Shown here: one piece after another, positions 44,846-56,801 of the stretch
Layout of the letters: each line of letters opens with the position of its first letter
Position numbering within the stretch: position 1 is the stretch's first letter
NCBI GenBank assembly: GCA_018398575.1
Contig: JAGTXZ010000011.1
Coordinates: 1,736,001 to 1,800,000 of the forward strand
Length of the DNA stretch: 64,000 nt
From: Ampelomyces quisqualis
Lineage: Eukaryota > Ascomycota > Dothideomycetes > Pleosporales > Phaeosphaeriaceae
Direction of reading: 5' to 3'
Notes under the pieces: model-generated
What the model was told of the DNA's origin: nothing
The model's input: the letters and a program-made list of their open reading frames with translations, nothing else
Database searches by the model: none
Program-made: the position numbers and the translations under genes

Positions 44846-46284
44846 CTATCGCACAACCGCGCCCTTCAATGTCGGGATACTGCACAATCCCTCCTTTGTC
44901 CGTAGTTTCGCTACACCAGTCTTCTTCTCTGCGCCCTCGCCCGACAACTGTGGAACAGCGCCAACATCGAAGCCGACCTCGAGACCATCGGTAGTTGTGA
45001 AGCCGGGCTGGATCGTCTCCCAGATCTTCTTCTTGGGGTTCAGCACGCTCTCTGGCTCTCCCTCCCAGCCCTCGAAGTAGATTCGATCTCCTGCCTTGGC
45101 CCCCTCGGGTGGGTTGACCAGCTCGACAGGTCCCTTGTGTGCGTCTTCGCCCTCAACAACCTTTGGTGACGCTGCGAGTACCATAGCGCAGGACTTGACA
45201 CCACGCATGGTGACAGGCTTGAGGTTGCATACTGCGACGATCTTCCTGTTCTGCATTTCGGCAAGGGGAATGAGACCGTTCAGACCAGAGCAGACAGTTC
45301 GCACAACCTGACCCTGGTATTCGGAAGTGTTGTCTGTGCCTGGGGCGTCGCCGCATGCGATGGTGGATACGAAAAGGGAGTCGGCGTTGGGGTGGGTCTC
45401 GGCTTTGAGAATGTGACCGACACGGAGATCGATCAGGGCGGGAGAGAGAGGCTTTTCTACGGGCGCGCTGCGGGTTGTTAGCTTCATCCATGGGCAGGCA
45501 CGGGTAATTGGACATACGCTTTCTGGGGCCTGGGCTGCTTCTCCTTCTTCTCCTTCTTGTCCTTCTTCTGAGTTGGAGCACCCTCTGGCGCGCCGCCCGC
45601 AGTTGGTTTGCCCGTGACTGTTCCTGCTACAGCTTCACCGGCTGCTTGTACTAGACCCTTCGCCTTCTCCTTCTTGCTCTTGCCCCCCTGTCCCCCCTGT
45701 CCAGCGCCGTGCTCTCCGGTCGAAGTCGTTGGCGTAGCGCCTGAGGCCACAGCACCGGCGGCTGCAGCCTCTTTCTCCTTCTTCTTGCGCTCCTTCTCGG
45801 CCTTCGCGTCTACTGGCTTAATCTTGAAGACGACACTGTTGGGGTCAATGTCGACCTTGGCGTCGAGCTTCAGGCCAAAGACCGGCGAGTTCTGGACGAA
45901 ATCGACGTGACGGACAATGTGGTGATATCCTTGTTCTCCAGTACGCTCCTCTGCACTCCATTTTGACACGACTGGCGCCAGTTTCTGGTAGATGGCGATG
46001 TCGGCAACGGAGGGCTTTGCGCCGAGGAGCGTGGTTCGGCTTGAGAGGTGTGTGTTGAGCGAGGACAATCGCTCGGCGGACTTTGCGGCATCTTCAGAGG
46101 ACGTAGCAATGTGCGAGGCGGTAGTGAGCCACTGGCCCAACTCGGCTTTCTCGGCGTCGGTGTATGTGACCTCTGGGTAGAGCGCGTGGGAAGCCTTGAC
46201 AGCGTCTGTCTCGTCGCCGGCATTGTTGGGCGCGTGGGTCTGGAGGAAAGTGAGCAAGCTCTGGTCGAGGGTCGAGCTTGTCAT
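44846..46284 (-). CDS. ARC1: tRNA-binding aminoacyl-tRNA synthetase cofactor Arc1
   Basis: Two minus-strand exons, 46284-45518 and 45467-44846; the 50-bp intron has donor GTATGT and branch GCTAAC. 462 residues from the ATG at 46284. The N-terminal ~150 residues are a GST-C-like helical domain that in yeast binds methionyl- and glutamyl-tRNA synthetases. The middle is a Lys/Ala-rich linker (EKERKKKEKEAAAAG; KKDKKEKKEKQPRPQK). The C-terminus is an EMAPII/OB tRNA-binding domain (IDLRVGHILKAETHPNADSL, MRGVKSCAMVLAAS, WETIQPGF). The role is delivery of tRNA to the synthetases in the cytosol. The frame stays open 93 codons upstream of this ATG and that extension looks like a mitochondrial presequence, so a longer isoform from 46506 or 46500 is possible (see findings). 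Confidence 0.92.
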
Positions 46285-46841
46285 GGTGGGCAAGCACGCG
46301 CGCCGGTAGGAGCGGAAAGCAAGTGGCTGCAGCGGGGTGAAGGAAGTATTTGTGGCGGTGGGGGCTGCGCTTATACCTCGACGGCAGCTGTGGGCCGAGC
46401 AGGGCGACGACAGGGCGCGCTGAAGGAGTGTTGGTCGCGCAAATCGAGGCGGTCTGGTGCGAAGGGTGGGCGCAGCTGAGGCGACGAGGCGTACGTGCAT
46501 CTGCATACATCTCCCACAAACGATCCGTGACTCCGCACTCGGTGCCGACCACTCGTTGGGCAAACGCCGCGGGGCAGCTCACGACTCACGTCTTTCTCGC
46601 GCACGAGCCAGCCTGGGCTGGTTCCCTGGCCTCGCAGTCGACTTCACGCTGGCGTGCCCATTTCCCCTGCTGAGGGCAGACACGCAGCGCCCGGCTTCAC
46701 AGCTTCACGGCTCCATGGTCACGTGCAGGCTTTCGATCGCAAAGTGGTGTTGGCTGCTGGTCCATACCTAAACCGCGAAGCTCCTGCCCCGCAAGTTGCA
46801 ACCTCCCACCATCAACACGCGACGCGTTGTACCGGCGCCAA
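46285..46841. other. Divergent ARC1/UCH upstream region
   Basis: 557 bp between start codons. The ARC1-proximal 220 bp are open in the ARC1 frame and may be coding for a longer ARC1 isoform. The remainder is the shared promoter. Confidence 0.55.
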
Positions 46842-47714
46842 ATGTCTGCTTCACAGTCGCCAGACGTCCCTGCCGGCAAGAAGAGGTTCATTCCTCTGGG
46901 TTCGTGTTGTTTCTTATCGTCGTTTGACCAGCTTCCAGCTGATACCACACACCAGAGAACAACCCAGAGGTCATGTCCGCTCTAGTCCACAAGCTCGGGC
47001 TCTCAGAGAAGCTGGCTTTCCATGACGTCTTCAGCATCGACGAGCCCGACCTACTTGCCTTCGTTCCCCGACCCGCTCATGCGCTGCTTCTGGTGTTCCC
47101 GGTGAGCGAGACATACGAGAAGTTCCGCATGCAGGAAGACAAAGACCGCCCCGAGTACCAAGCCCATGGTCCGGATGAGGAGGTTGTTTGGTATAAGCAG
47201 ACCATTGGGAATGCCTGTGGGCTGATCGGCCTGCTCCATGGCGTCTCCAACGGCACAGCACGCGACAATATCGGTACCGTTCCACGTGCCATTTGAGACC
47301 GTTCGGCCCAGCAGCTAACGATATCCCGCAGACCCAAAATCCGACTTGGCCAAGCTGCTCAACGATGCGATTCCACTGAAACCCATGGAGCGAGCCGACC
47401 TACTTTACGACTCAGAAGCCCTCGAGAGTGCGCATCAGGCGGCCGCTACCGGTGGAGACACTAGTGCTCCCGCTGCAGAGGACAACGTCGATCTACACTA
47501 CGTCTGCTTCGTCAAGTCACAGAACAATCAACTGTGGGAACTCGACGGTCGTCGCAAAGGTCCCCTGAATCGCGGCCAGTTATCCCCCGAGGAGGATGTG
47601 CTCAGTGAGAAGGCGCTAGATCTTGGTGTGCGAAGCTTTCTCAAGCGCGAAACTGCTGCAGGAGGCGGTGATTTACGCTTCAGTCTGATCACCCTTGCCG
47701 AGTCACTCGACTAG
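46842..47714 (+). CDS. Ubiquitin carboxyl-terminal hydrolase, UCH family
   Basis: Three exons: 46842-46899, 46956-47273 and 47332-47714, giving 252 residues. A cysteine protease that removes small adducts from the ubiquitin C-terminus (Yuh1/UCH-L type). Catalytic residues are visible: Gln101 and Cys107 in YKQTIGNACG, His181 in DLHYVCF, Asp197 in LWELDGRRKGP. The length fits a stand-alone catalytic domain without a C-terminal ULD extension, so it is the UCH-L1/L3 type and not UCH37. The first exon (MSASQSPDVPAGKKRFIPL) joins to ENNPEV; the residue at the join (Glu20) is split. Without it the frame could be started wrongly at the internal Met (MSALVHKL). Divergent from ARC1. Confidence 0.95.
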
Positions 47715-48228
47715 GAAAGGGAGAGACCTCTCGGCCAAGATTCTAGAGAGAGCAGTGGCAGAGACAGACATGCACTGGTGTTGTGCTGGTGGGTACCATA
47801 GAGTCAGGCAGAAGTGGTGTTCGCCCAATTCTGGAGCGCAATACTTTGCCTTATAATTGGCAGCAGTTTTCGGATCATCATCTGGCATATCTGGAAACAT
47901 GGACATGTGAGGAGTAGTAACTTGGTCGCCAAGTGCTCGTGTCTCGCAGAGGTATGTCAACCTCGTAACGAGCTAGCTGTGTCTCATCTGTTTTCAGGAC
48001 TCGGGTCATTCACACTGCAATTAACCAATAGAGAGAAGATCTCTCAACGCCTTGATCATTATTTCTCCCTTCTCTGCACCTTTTGATGCACTTCTCTCCC
48101 ACGGCGTACCAACACACGCGTGCATTCTGCTTCATGTTACGCGCCTCTACCTCTGTCTCTAGCTAGTATTTTGGAGTATAACACAACAGCCGACTCCAAT
48201 ACCTTCAAACCCCCCTTAACCAGTCCCT
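47715..48228. other. UCH 3' region and receptor promoter
   Basis: 514 bp, AT-moderate, pyrimidine-rich toward the right end. No gene or clear motif. Confidence 0.5.
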
Positions 48229-50053
48229 ATGGGTCTACCTCCTAATTCTTTGTACACGTCCACGGCGGCTCGTGACCTTCGTCGGGTCGACCAAATCCGA
48301 TTGATAGCTCTAGTATGCTCCGCCGTGAGTGTTACAACGTCTATCATAGTCTTCTATTGGTTCTTTCGCATGGATAAGCTGTTCCGTCATCGGTGAGCCG
48401 CGCTACAATATCTGCCAACTTCAGACGGCTAACCCAATCACACAAGTCTGATCATGTTGCTTATATATGGCGATCTCGTGAGATCAGGCTTCTATTTTGT
48501 GTTTGCAGCCTACGCACTTGCTCGGGGTACGATTCCAACAGAATCAAGGTTGTGCCAGTCAAGTGGATGGGCTATCCAATACGGTACAGAGACCAGTGGT
48601 AAGCGTGAAGGACATCTCACATCTTCGTTGAACTAATGTCCTATCAGACTATGCCGTCCTTGTGATGGCGGTGCACAGCGCCCTGCAGATATTTCGACCT
48701 ACAGCACGAAGTATGTCGGATGGATTATACGACCAGCGTCACACCATCTTTGCTGCGGGATTCCTGCTTCCAGCGCTCATGGCCAGCTTGGCCTTCGTCA
48801 ATCTGGGGCCAGGCTACGAGTCACTGGGCGCTTTCTGCCAACTCCCCATTCGACCATTTTGGTATCGACTCGCCCTGAGCTGGGTGCCTCGATATCTCAT
48901 TGCTGCCATCATTCTCAGTCTTGCTGGTGCCATTTACGCATACGTTGGGTGCGAGTTCCGCTCCTATGCAAATCTTAGTCAAAGCATGCAGACACCAATC
49001 ACAACTACAGTGGGCTTGTCACGGAACGACGGGGATGTGGAAGCCGGGAATGAGAAGTCGCATGATGAATTGCGAAGAACTTCTTCTTCCATCGCCCACG
49101 ACGTGCTTTTGTCTCAGCGCAGAGGATCTGCTGTCGCATTTGCATCCAATACATATGCCGCGGACCACTTATCGCCAGGCAAGGGTACGTTGACTCAGTC
49201 TTTGCCAGGAAGCTCGACGAATCTTGATCTCAAACGCACTGCTTCCGTCCGTCCAGGCCTCTTTGTCATACCGTCTGGATATATTGTCAGGCCTCCACCA
49301 CCAGCTCTCGACCTCGAAGGGCCCTTGTCTCCATTGAGCCAGCCCGCTGAAAACCCACTGTCTATTGTAACTGTCGGGACCACCAACAAAGCAGCCGCAA
49401 GAGTCCGGGGTCTTTCCCCTCCATCTCATGAGGATCACCACCTCCAGCGCCAGCGCCGACGCATCCACCGCCAACTCCGCCTTATGTTCATCTACCCCCT
49501 CGCCTATGTCCTCATGTGGCTCATGCCTTTCGTTATGCACACCATGAACTACAACGACTACTACGCTGCCAACCCGTTATGGTTCGCGCGCATCGGCCAA
49601 ACGGTCTGCATGGCGTCCATGGGCTTCGTAGACTGTCTGATCTTCGCCGTCCGCGAAAAACCATGGCATGACATCCCTACATCAGACGGAACTATCTGGG
49701 GCTCGATCGCCGTGTGGCGCTCTCGACGCTCGTCGGATAGAGGATCTACAGCCGCGTCGGCGTACACGGCTGAGAATGAAAGTAAAAATACGACGCGCCA
49801 GCGATCCATGACGGAGAGTACGTATGGTAGTCGAGTAGCGTGGGTACGGAATAGTGTTAGGACGAGCGCGAGCGATGACCATACGAGGATGGCAGCGGAT
49901 CAGGCGCGCAAGAGGCTGGATTTAGAGAAGGTGGAGAGGTTGGCGGCGATGCAAGCGAGGATGGAGAAGAGGAGGGCGGAGGGGTGTGGGAGTGAGGAGT
50001 CGAGGGTGTCTGGGACGGGAGAGAAAGGGAAGGGGAAGATGGTTGTGGGGTAG
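48229..50053 (+). CDS. Git3/Gpr1-like seven-transmembrane receptor
   Basis: Three exons: 48229-48392, 48447-48598 and 48648-50053, giving 573 residues. Seven hydrophobic segments: IRLIALVCSAVSVTTSIIV; LIMLLIYGDLVRSGFYFVF; YAVLVMAVHSAL; TIFAAGFLLPALMASLAFV; YLIAAIILSLAGAIYAYVG; then, after a long Ser/Pro-rich cytoplasmic loop of about 170 residues, LMFIYPLAYVLMWLMPFVM and TVCMASMGFVDCLIFAV. The long third intracellular loop and Ser/Arg-rich tail fit the fungal Git3 class (glucose or nutrient sensing through G-alpha and cAMP), with cAMP-receptor-like proteins as the alternative. Ligand unknown. The first two TM segments depend on the splice joins, which keep frame. Convergent with DCS1 at 162 bp. 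Confidence 0.85.
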
Positions 50054-50215
50054 ATGGATGGGTGACTACTTAGTAAGGGGAGAGTGGCATGATGTAATGG
50101 GAATGCTGTTCTGGTCGGTTCTACATATATGCATGATATTGTACAATTAAATTGCATTGTCATTTGGTCCTTGCTTCATGCTGATGCAAACCAGTAGTTG
50201 GTCACACTCGCTTCA

Positions 50216-51281
50216 TCAAAATTCGTCGACCTTGACTTGTCTCCCCTCCTTGAGTGGCAGATATACTTTCTCCCACAGTTCACTCCTCTCACCAAGATGA
50301 TACGTCAAGCTGGCATCGTGCATACCAGCTTCCTCCCCACCTGCCATCGATTCAAGTTGCGACATGATGTTCTCCAAACCAAGCGCTTTACCAGTTGCTT
50401 GCGTGCTTCCAGCTTCCAGCGAAACATGCACGATGTGAATATGGAAGTGGTAGTACGTCGGTTGATCTGCGCCATTGTCAGCGACTCCCTTAGCCCAACA
50501 ATCACCCATATATATCGAGAGAAAGAAAAAAACACTTACAGTGGACATACAACTTGAGCTGATCCCTCTCGACCTCGGGATACAACCCCACCGTCGCCTC
50601 CACCATCTTCTCCCGCATATGTCTCAACCACTCGACATTGCCCCTCTTCAAATCCCTCACGCTCCAGATATCTCTTCGTTCCACCAGGCCCAGTAAGTGC
50701 AGGCTCCCCAGCGTCTTGCGATCCCAGTTCAAGTCTGGGAGGAGTAAGAACCCTTCACGCCCGGATTCGCGATACATGACGTCTTCCTGTTCGGTGCGGC
50801 CTTGGATGATGTTGAACACCCAGTTCAGCGTGCCTTTTTCGCGCTGGCGCTGCATGTACCGCCGGACGTATTGTGCGTAAATCTCGGGCGTTTCCGTCAC
50901 GACGCGGAGGCCTTGGGATTCGTACTTGCTAATGTGTTTCTGCGTGCAGGGGTAGATGAGATTGAGTTTGAAGTCTGGGGGGCTTTGGTCTTCGTCGGAG
51001 CCGGTGGCGTTGGGGTTGCTGTTGGCGAGAAACCACGAGTAGATGTCATTTGCGCCGAGGTTTCTGATTTTGCGGAGGGATGTGGGGAAGGAGGATAAGG
51101 TGGAGGGGGAGGTGTCGAAGGCGGCGCGCTCGGCGATGAGGAGGGCGGGTTTCGAGGAGATGGATCCTAGGAGGGAGATGCGGCGGCCGGCTTGATCGGA
51201 GTTGAGAAGGCGAGTAAGTTGGAATTGGGGGATGAGGGCTTCGACTTGGGAGGCAATTTCAGGGTCCGTTGTTGAAGTCAT
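50216..51281 (-). CDS. DCS1: Scavenger mRNA-decapping enzyme DcpS
   Basis: Two minus-strand exons, 51281-50540 and 50466-50216, giving 330 residues; the 73-bp intron splits Tyr248. Hydrolyses the m7GpppN cap left after 3'-5' mRNA decay. The N-terminal swapped domain is followed by the HIT-type catalytic domain; the histidine triad is His254, His256, His258 in YYHFHIHIVHV. Family blocks upstream include DFKLNLIYPCTQKHISKY, DLNWDRKTLGSLHLLGLV and DIWSVRDL. Because the triad is entirely in the second exon, a model stopping at the intron would look inactive. Divergent from the polymerase delta subunit gene, with 502 bp between start codons. Confidence 0.95.
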
Positions 51282-51610
51282 GGTTGCTGCTGTGAAAATG
51301 GTATAAGCTTGAACTACATTTCCAAATAAAAGCGAATGTGTATACAGCACTCTCTTTTCAGATACATGCTTAGGACATGCTAGTGGCTATACTGCTCGAA
51401 TGTTGATATGGCTTATACATTCGTACGGAGATACGTGCAGTCTCTGAGTTGCACTGACATGTGGCGGATTCCTTTTGGAAATTGATTGGGACTAAATACT
51501 TACGTTCCCGTGTGAGCACCAAAGGTGTGAAACTGGTGAAGTAAAGCGAAACGGTAATAACGCAATCTGGTTGGAGGCCGCAGTGTGAGATTAGGTCACA
51601 TGTCTACGTG

Positions 51611-51640
51611 TTTCGCGTGTCCCCTGGCCAACCGCGAAAC
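51611..51640. promoter_or_regulatory. Paired CGCGAAA elements upstream of polymerase delta subunit 4
   Basis: TTTCGCGT at 51611-51618 and ACCGCGAAAC at 51631-51640 form an inverted pair 145-175 bp upstream of the ATG at 51784. The same word occurs upstream of MCM6. It resembles MBF/SBF sites of fungal replication genes. Confidence 0.5.
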
Positions 51641-51783
51641 GGGCACGGCCGATCCAACGCCAAGGCCTCATGACGCTCACTTGCAGCTCTGCAACTACCA
51701 CTATCACCCCTTCCCTATCAAGTCAGACTATCGCAACTCCGAACTATCCGTATTTCTCTAGACACAGTATCCGCGAAACCACC

Positions 51784-52475
51784 ATGCCTCCGAAACGAAG
51801 AGTATCCGGGCCTGCGACCAAATCGTCTCAGCAGTCTACCCTTGCTTTCCACGGGGCATCGAACAAGGTCACAAAGGCCGGCACACGGGCGCAAGGTGCA
51901 AAGAAAGATGTATTTTCAGACGTTGCGACAAAGAAGGATGTCAAGCCCGAGGTAGTTGAGCTCATAGAAGAGGCAACAACTGCAGAGGCAGCCCTCATCG
52001 ACCAGACCGCGGAGGAAATCATCGAAGCACAACAAGCGCAAAGCACACCAGAAGAGGACGAGGCTAGACTGATATCAGATGCAGCGATCAAGAAGTATTG
52101 GGCAGCGAAGGAGAAGCAACGGATGGCACCGCGAGTGCATCAAGAGGATCTTAGCGTACATGAGAAGGTGCTAAGGGAGTTTGACATGAGTTCACACTAT
52201 GGGGTATGTCTGCCTGTCACCGGAAGTCGTTGCTGCCATGTCCAGCCATGCGCTCTTGTCATGTTGCTCTTGCTAACATCAATCGTGTTCTGCAGCCCTG
52301 CACCGGTATCGCCCGACTGAAGCGGTGGAAGCGTGCGCACCGTATCGATCTTGACCCTCCGATTGAGGTGCTCGCGGTCCTACTCAAGGAGATGGACAAA
52401 GATAGCAAGGTGGCACTACAACGGTCGCAGGTTGACGAGCTGCTCAACTCGAATGCCAAGCTGGACGCAGCCTGA
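51784..52475 (+). CDS. CDM1: DNA polymerase delta subunit 4
   Basis: Two exons, 51784-52203 and 52296-52475, giving 199 residues; the 92-bp intron has a GCTAAC branch. The N-terminus has a basic start (MPPKRRVSGP) and a PCNA-interacting-like QQSTLAFHG at 16-24. The middle is acidic and probably disordered. The C-terminal domain (VLREFDMSSHYGPCTGIARLKRW in parts: LREFDMSSHYG, then PCTGIARLKRW) is the conserved Cdm1/POLD4 block, completed across the splice. It stabilises the polymerase delta holoenzyme in lagging-strand synthesis and repair. The start follows a pyrimidine-rich leader in context ACCATGCC. Absent from budding yeast but usual in filamentous fungi. Confidence 0.9.
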
Positions 52476-53798
52476 ATGTCGGGCCAGATGAGCTGCTCTA
52501 ATGGGGTTGCCAACTTGGCAGCGATCAGCGTTTTGTTACAATGAAAGCGTCTTGGGTTCTTGATGTTGGTGTTTGGGAGTAACATGTGTGGTTTCACTCT
52601 ACTTGTGGGTGCATGTGATGAATCATGTCAAAGATGGTGGTGATATCGGCCCTTCACTGGCACAGACGCGGAGGAGGAGGCAGAGTATACGTCAGCTAGC
52701 ACTCAGTTGCCGGGAGAGCCCAGGAGGATTGTCAACATTTGCCAACAAAGAGACGATTATTGTCCAGGTCGTTTTGTCGTGTTGTCCCGGTTTCATGCCG
52801 TAGGATTGGCCGGCTATCGTATGCAGGGTTTCGCAAGTTCAACAGTTTTCGGTTCCTGCCGGGGTGATGTGGTGATATGTCGCAGCGTTGCTTTCAAGTG
52901 CAGCGTGCAGTGTGCAGAGCAGAGTGGAGAGTCCAGACTCCAGAGCGGATCCAACAATGAATTGAAGCGGGGTTGATCGGCAATCGATCGATGAAGCTGT
53001 GGGCTCATGAATGGCGGTGGGTGGCGAGTCGCGACAGGTGTGGGGTAAAGGCGCCACGGCAATATGCGCTCGCAAATGGCAACACTAGCCTGGCAGCCCG
53101 ATTCCGCGCAGCCGGTGTGGGTTTGAAGTGGAGTGTAATGCGGACGCAGCAGTGAGCAGTGAGCAGTGGGCAGTGAGCAGAGAGCACTGAGGCTCGAGTG
53201 CGTTTCTGCTGCTCCTCTCGTCGCTCCAGGCCGGCGACGGTGCCCTCGCGGTGCCAGCTGGTGCTTCGAGTCTTCGACCAGGCGCCTGTCACAACCCAAC
53301 CACAGCGGCATCCAGCGGTAGAACCTAGTCCTAGTGCAGACAAGCGTGCGTGTGGCTTGCAGCAAATAAGCCAGCCAGGACCGGGGTCCTGGCAACTACG
53401 ATAGCGGGGAACCACTCACGACACCCACCGTGGCACCGCATTCCGCTGCAGCGCTGTGCAACGTCCTGTCTTCAACGCCCGCTGCCCCTCTATTCCCATT
53501 CCCTCCCCCCCCTGGACCAGATCAATTCCCGCTGCATCTCTCTTTACAACCACCTTCACCTCTTTCAACAAGATGCTGGGCGCACACCTCGCCGCGCTGT
53601 AGATTCGCTCTTTCCCCAAGGGCGGGACTCGGGATAGCTCTTTCCTCCATTGGCCCTCGCGCTGCTGTCACCGCCATAACCCCTTTCGTCGGGCTTCAAC
53701 AGCAGGAAGGGCACATCAACATCGCTCATTCTGTTGCTCCGTCACCGCATGTGTCCACGTTGCGTGCCTTCACCTGCACTCGATTCCCATCACCAACC
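52476..53798. other. Polymerase delta subunit 4 3' region and PPS1 promoter
   Basis: 1.3 kb. No gene is supported; frames on both strands are composition-driven. Contains a 7-bp tandem repeat (53148-53190) and a long pyrimidine-rich leader (about 53430-53790) before PPS1. The PPS1 frame is open through this leader without an ATG. Confidence 0.45.
53148..53190. repeat. AGCAGTG-type heptamer tandem repeat
   Basis: About five to six imperfect 7-bp units of the AGCAGTG/GGCAGTG type. Confidence 0.75.
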
Positions 53799-56056
53799 AT
53801 GGCCGCTGCCGTAGCCAGCAGGGCGTTGCCAGTTCCCTCGCCGTCGTCGACGCCTCCGCCACCCCTGTCGCTCAATACGTCGTCTCGTGGAACCCCTACT
53901 GCCATCCCCAACAAGCACATTCCAATATGCTCGCCAGGTGGACTGCCTGCCACGCCTCCTGCTTCTCCGCCGCGGCAGGACTGCCTCATTGAGACTTCCT
54001 CCATCACATATCCCCCACACCAGTACTGCACAGAGTTTTCCCATGACCCGCCTGTGTACACAATTACTGCGGATCGCATGGCAGACGCTGTCGAACACAT
54101 GGCAACTCAGCCACTGCCGAATCCCGAGCAGGTCTTTCCATGGCTGCACGGGCTACACTCGGAGAATCAGATGCAGCTTGCCTTCTTCTCATCCCGTCCA
54201 AGGAGCCTTCGCAAAGTGCCGCGGTGCATTCGCAGTCTAACCATAGTCAAAACTGGTGGGAACCTGAACACTTCGAAATTGAAGGGCGCCATCGCACCAG
54301 ACGAACTGCTGCAGTCGGCGTCTTCGGACCCGCCTGCTTTCATTGAATGTGACCCCAAGGATGGGTTTTCCGTGCGCAACTTCCAGATACAGGCCTGCAA
54401 ATTGGCCATGGTGTCGGACATCATCGTTTATGGGGACGCCAAGACACATCCAAATGAAACAGTTGCTCTGGCACAGCGCATCTCCAAGGCTCAGAGACAA
54501 TACGAGGCAAGGAACGGCTTCCCACGTTGCCTGTTTAACACTTTCATGCTCTCAGGTAGGTGTCGCACTGTGGTCTCATGTGCGAAACTGATTTGGTCAG
54601 ACTCCTTCAACGTCGTTCAAGACAGGTATCCAGATTTAGTTGCCACCGACTCAACAGGGAGTATGACAGGCAGTGTTGCTGACTTTTGTAAGTGTTAATC
54701 TTGCGTCGCCGAAGCACAATTTCTGATTGTCGGACAGTCTACTGGGAGCGCTACGAAATGTGCGCCATGTCAAAGGCATCGCAGATCAGCAACAACGTCT
54801 ATCTCGGGCCCACGCCTGATCTTGGTGTGAACCCCGAGTGTGTGGATGAAGATTCATACGACATGCTGATCGAAGCGACCGACCTTGCGCATGTGCCCGA
54901 ATCGCGGTCGCTTCGTGCGCTGAAGATGGGATTGGAGAGGAACAATCGCAAATGCGCACTGCACATGGAGTTTCCTTCGTCAGGGAGTATCATGCCCCCA
55001 AGCTGGTCTCATTCGGAAGTAGACGGTTTGATGGAGATGTGCAGGTGGATGTACGAGCTAGCGAACCCGCATGAAGTCAAGCGCTCCAGGCGCAGACGTT
55101 CGGAAGAAGATGAGGCTATTGAGATGGATGAAATTGCAGCACCACGCAAGTTCCTGATTCATTGCACAGATGGCTATACGGAGACCACGCTTCTAGCACT
55201 TGCATACTTCATGTTCGCCGAGGGGCTTCCTGTGCATGATGCTTGGATACAAATGCATCGTGACAGGGGTCGAAATTTCTTTGCGTATCCATCAGATGTT
55301 GCGCTACTGTCGGCCATTCAACCTCGCATTCTACAAGAGTCGCCACGTTTCAACCAAAGTATCTTCGAGCTCTCTGAGCCCAGGTGGCTCTCTAAGATCG
55401 ACGGCAGCTTGCCTAGCCGGATCCTACCATACATGTACCTTGGTAACCTCAATCATGCCAACAACCCAGAGCTCCTCCGTGAGCTTGGTATTACTCGCAT
55501 TTTGAGTGTTGGAGAACCACTCTCCTGGCCAGACGACCTCAGGAAGAAACTTGCTTGGCCCTCTGCGAATTTGTTGATGATCGATCGCGTCCAGGATAAC
55601 GGAGTTGACCCGCTTTGGGCTGAATTTGAGAGATGCTTGAAATTCATTGGTAAGCCACTTACTTGTAGCTGGCCGTCGATGGTTTACTAACGCAACATCA
55701 GAAGCTGGAAAAGAGGATGGCGGAGCCACTCTCGTCCATTGCCGTGTGGGCGTGTCCCGATCCGCAACTATATGTATTGCAGAAGTCATGAACGAGCTGG
55801 ACTTGTCCTTTCCACGCGCATAGTAAGCTTCACGAGCCTCTGCAGCACCTTCTCGCTCATGTTAATCTTCACTAGCTGCTTCGTCCGAGCCAGGCGCTTG
55901 AATGTCATAATCCAACCCCACCTTCGATTCACCTACGAACTCCTCAAGTGGGAGGAGTTTCAACGTGAGCGACGCAACGAACCTCTTCGCCGCGAGCTCG
56001 AGTGGGCCACTGTTGCACGCGAAATTGCGTTGATGAATAAGCCCTATTCGAGATGA
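53799..56056 (+). CDS. PPS1: Dual-specificity protein phosphatase Pps1
   Basis: Five exons: 53799-54555, 54601-54687, 54738-55649, 55702-55822 and 55876-56056, giving 685 residues. The N-terminus is Pro/Ser-rich. Two phosphatase-like modules are visible. The first, around residue 423, has LIHCTDGYTETT, where the Arg of HC-x5-R is replaced and activity is unlikely. The second, around residue 598, has VHCRVGVSRSAT, an intact dual-specificity active site preceded by the strand LLMIDRVQDNGVDP. In yeast Pps1 acts on S-phase/checkpoint control. The active site is in the 121-bp fourth exon. The start is the first ATG in frame, in context ACCATGGCC. Intron 1 is 45 bp, a multiple of three, without an in-frame stop, so a retained form would add 15 residues. 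Confidence 0.92.
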
Positions 56057-56801
56057 CAATTCTCCCAAAGCTTTCACCTTTCTACTATAATTTACCCAAC
56101 ATGAATCACGACCGATACGTTACGATGGCCTTGCGAATGTACGATCATGGAGACGGCAACACTCGATTTGTTTGCTCAGGTTTCAGCGATTCTTCATTCT
56201 CCGGTCCTGCTATGCTATCTTTTTTACGAGCTGCGCTTCCTTTCTACTTGTTTTTCGGATCTACGAGTCTTGTCGTTTTCATAAGACTTAAGCCAGACGG
56301 CTTGATTGGCTGTCACTGGATGCCTACCGTTCTGGTCTTTCCATTTGCGTGGGCACGGAGCGAACAAAAATGGAAGGGCAATAGGCACTTTGCCCGATCA
56401 ACATGTTCACGGATGCGTGTACTATGGTCTTTGCTTCACAGATACGTACTTACATGGCGTTGGGTCTGGGTTCACGGCGTCGGTGGGACTGGATAGTTCT
56501 CTTCGGCGTACAGCTTTTGCTTTTCCAAAATATTTCTCCGCGTAATCATGATAATCCAAACTAAGCACATGTATCATGATGCGGTGGGTTTCAATATCTG
56601 AAAGGGAATCGAGAAATGGTCAAACACTCCATGAGGCTATGATGGTCTTTGGATATTGAAAGTGAGACAAAACAAGTGATGTACTATGCGCTTAGATCGC
56701 CAAAACTGTACAGTCATGACATGTTGTTATTGATTAGACAACGAATACTTTCTCTCACGGCATCACCAGCATTCCTCCCTTCTTCCCACCAAGACCCACT
56801 T
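56057..56801. other. PPS1-ABC convergent 3' region
   Basis: AT-moderate 3' flanks. No gene recognised. Confidence 0.5.
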
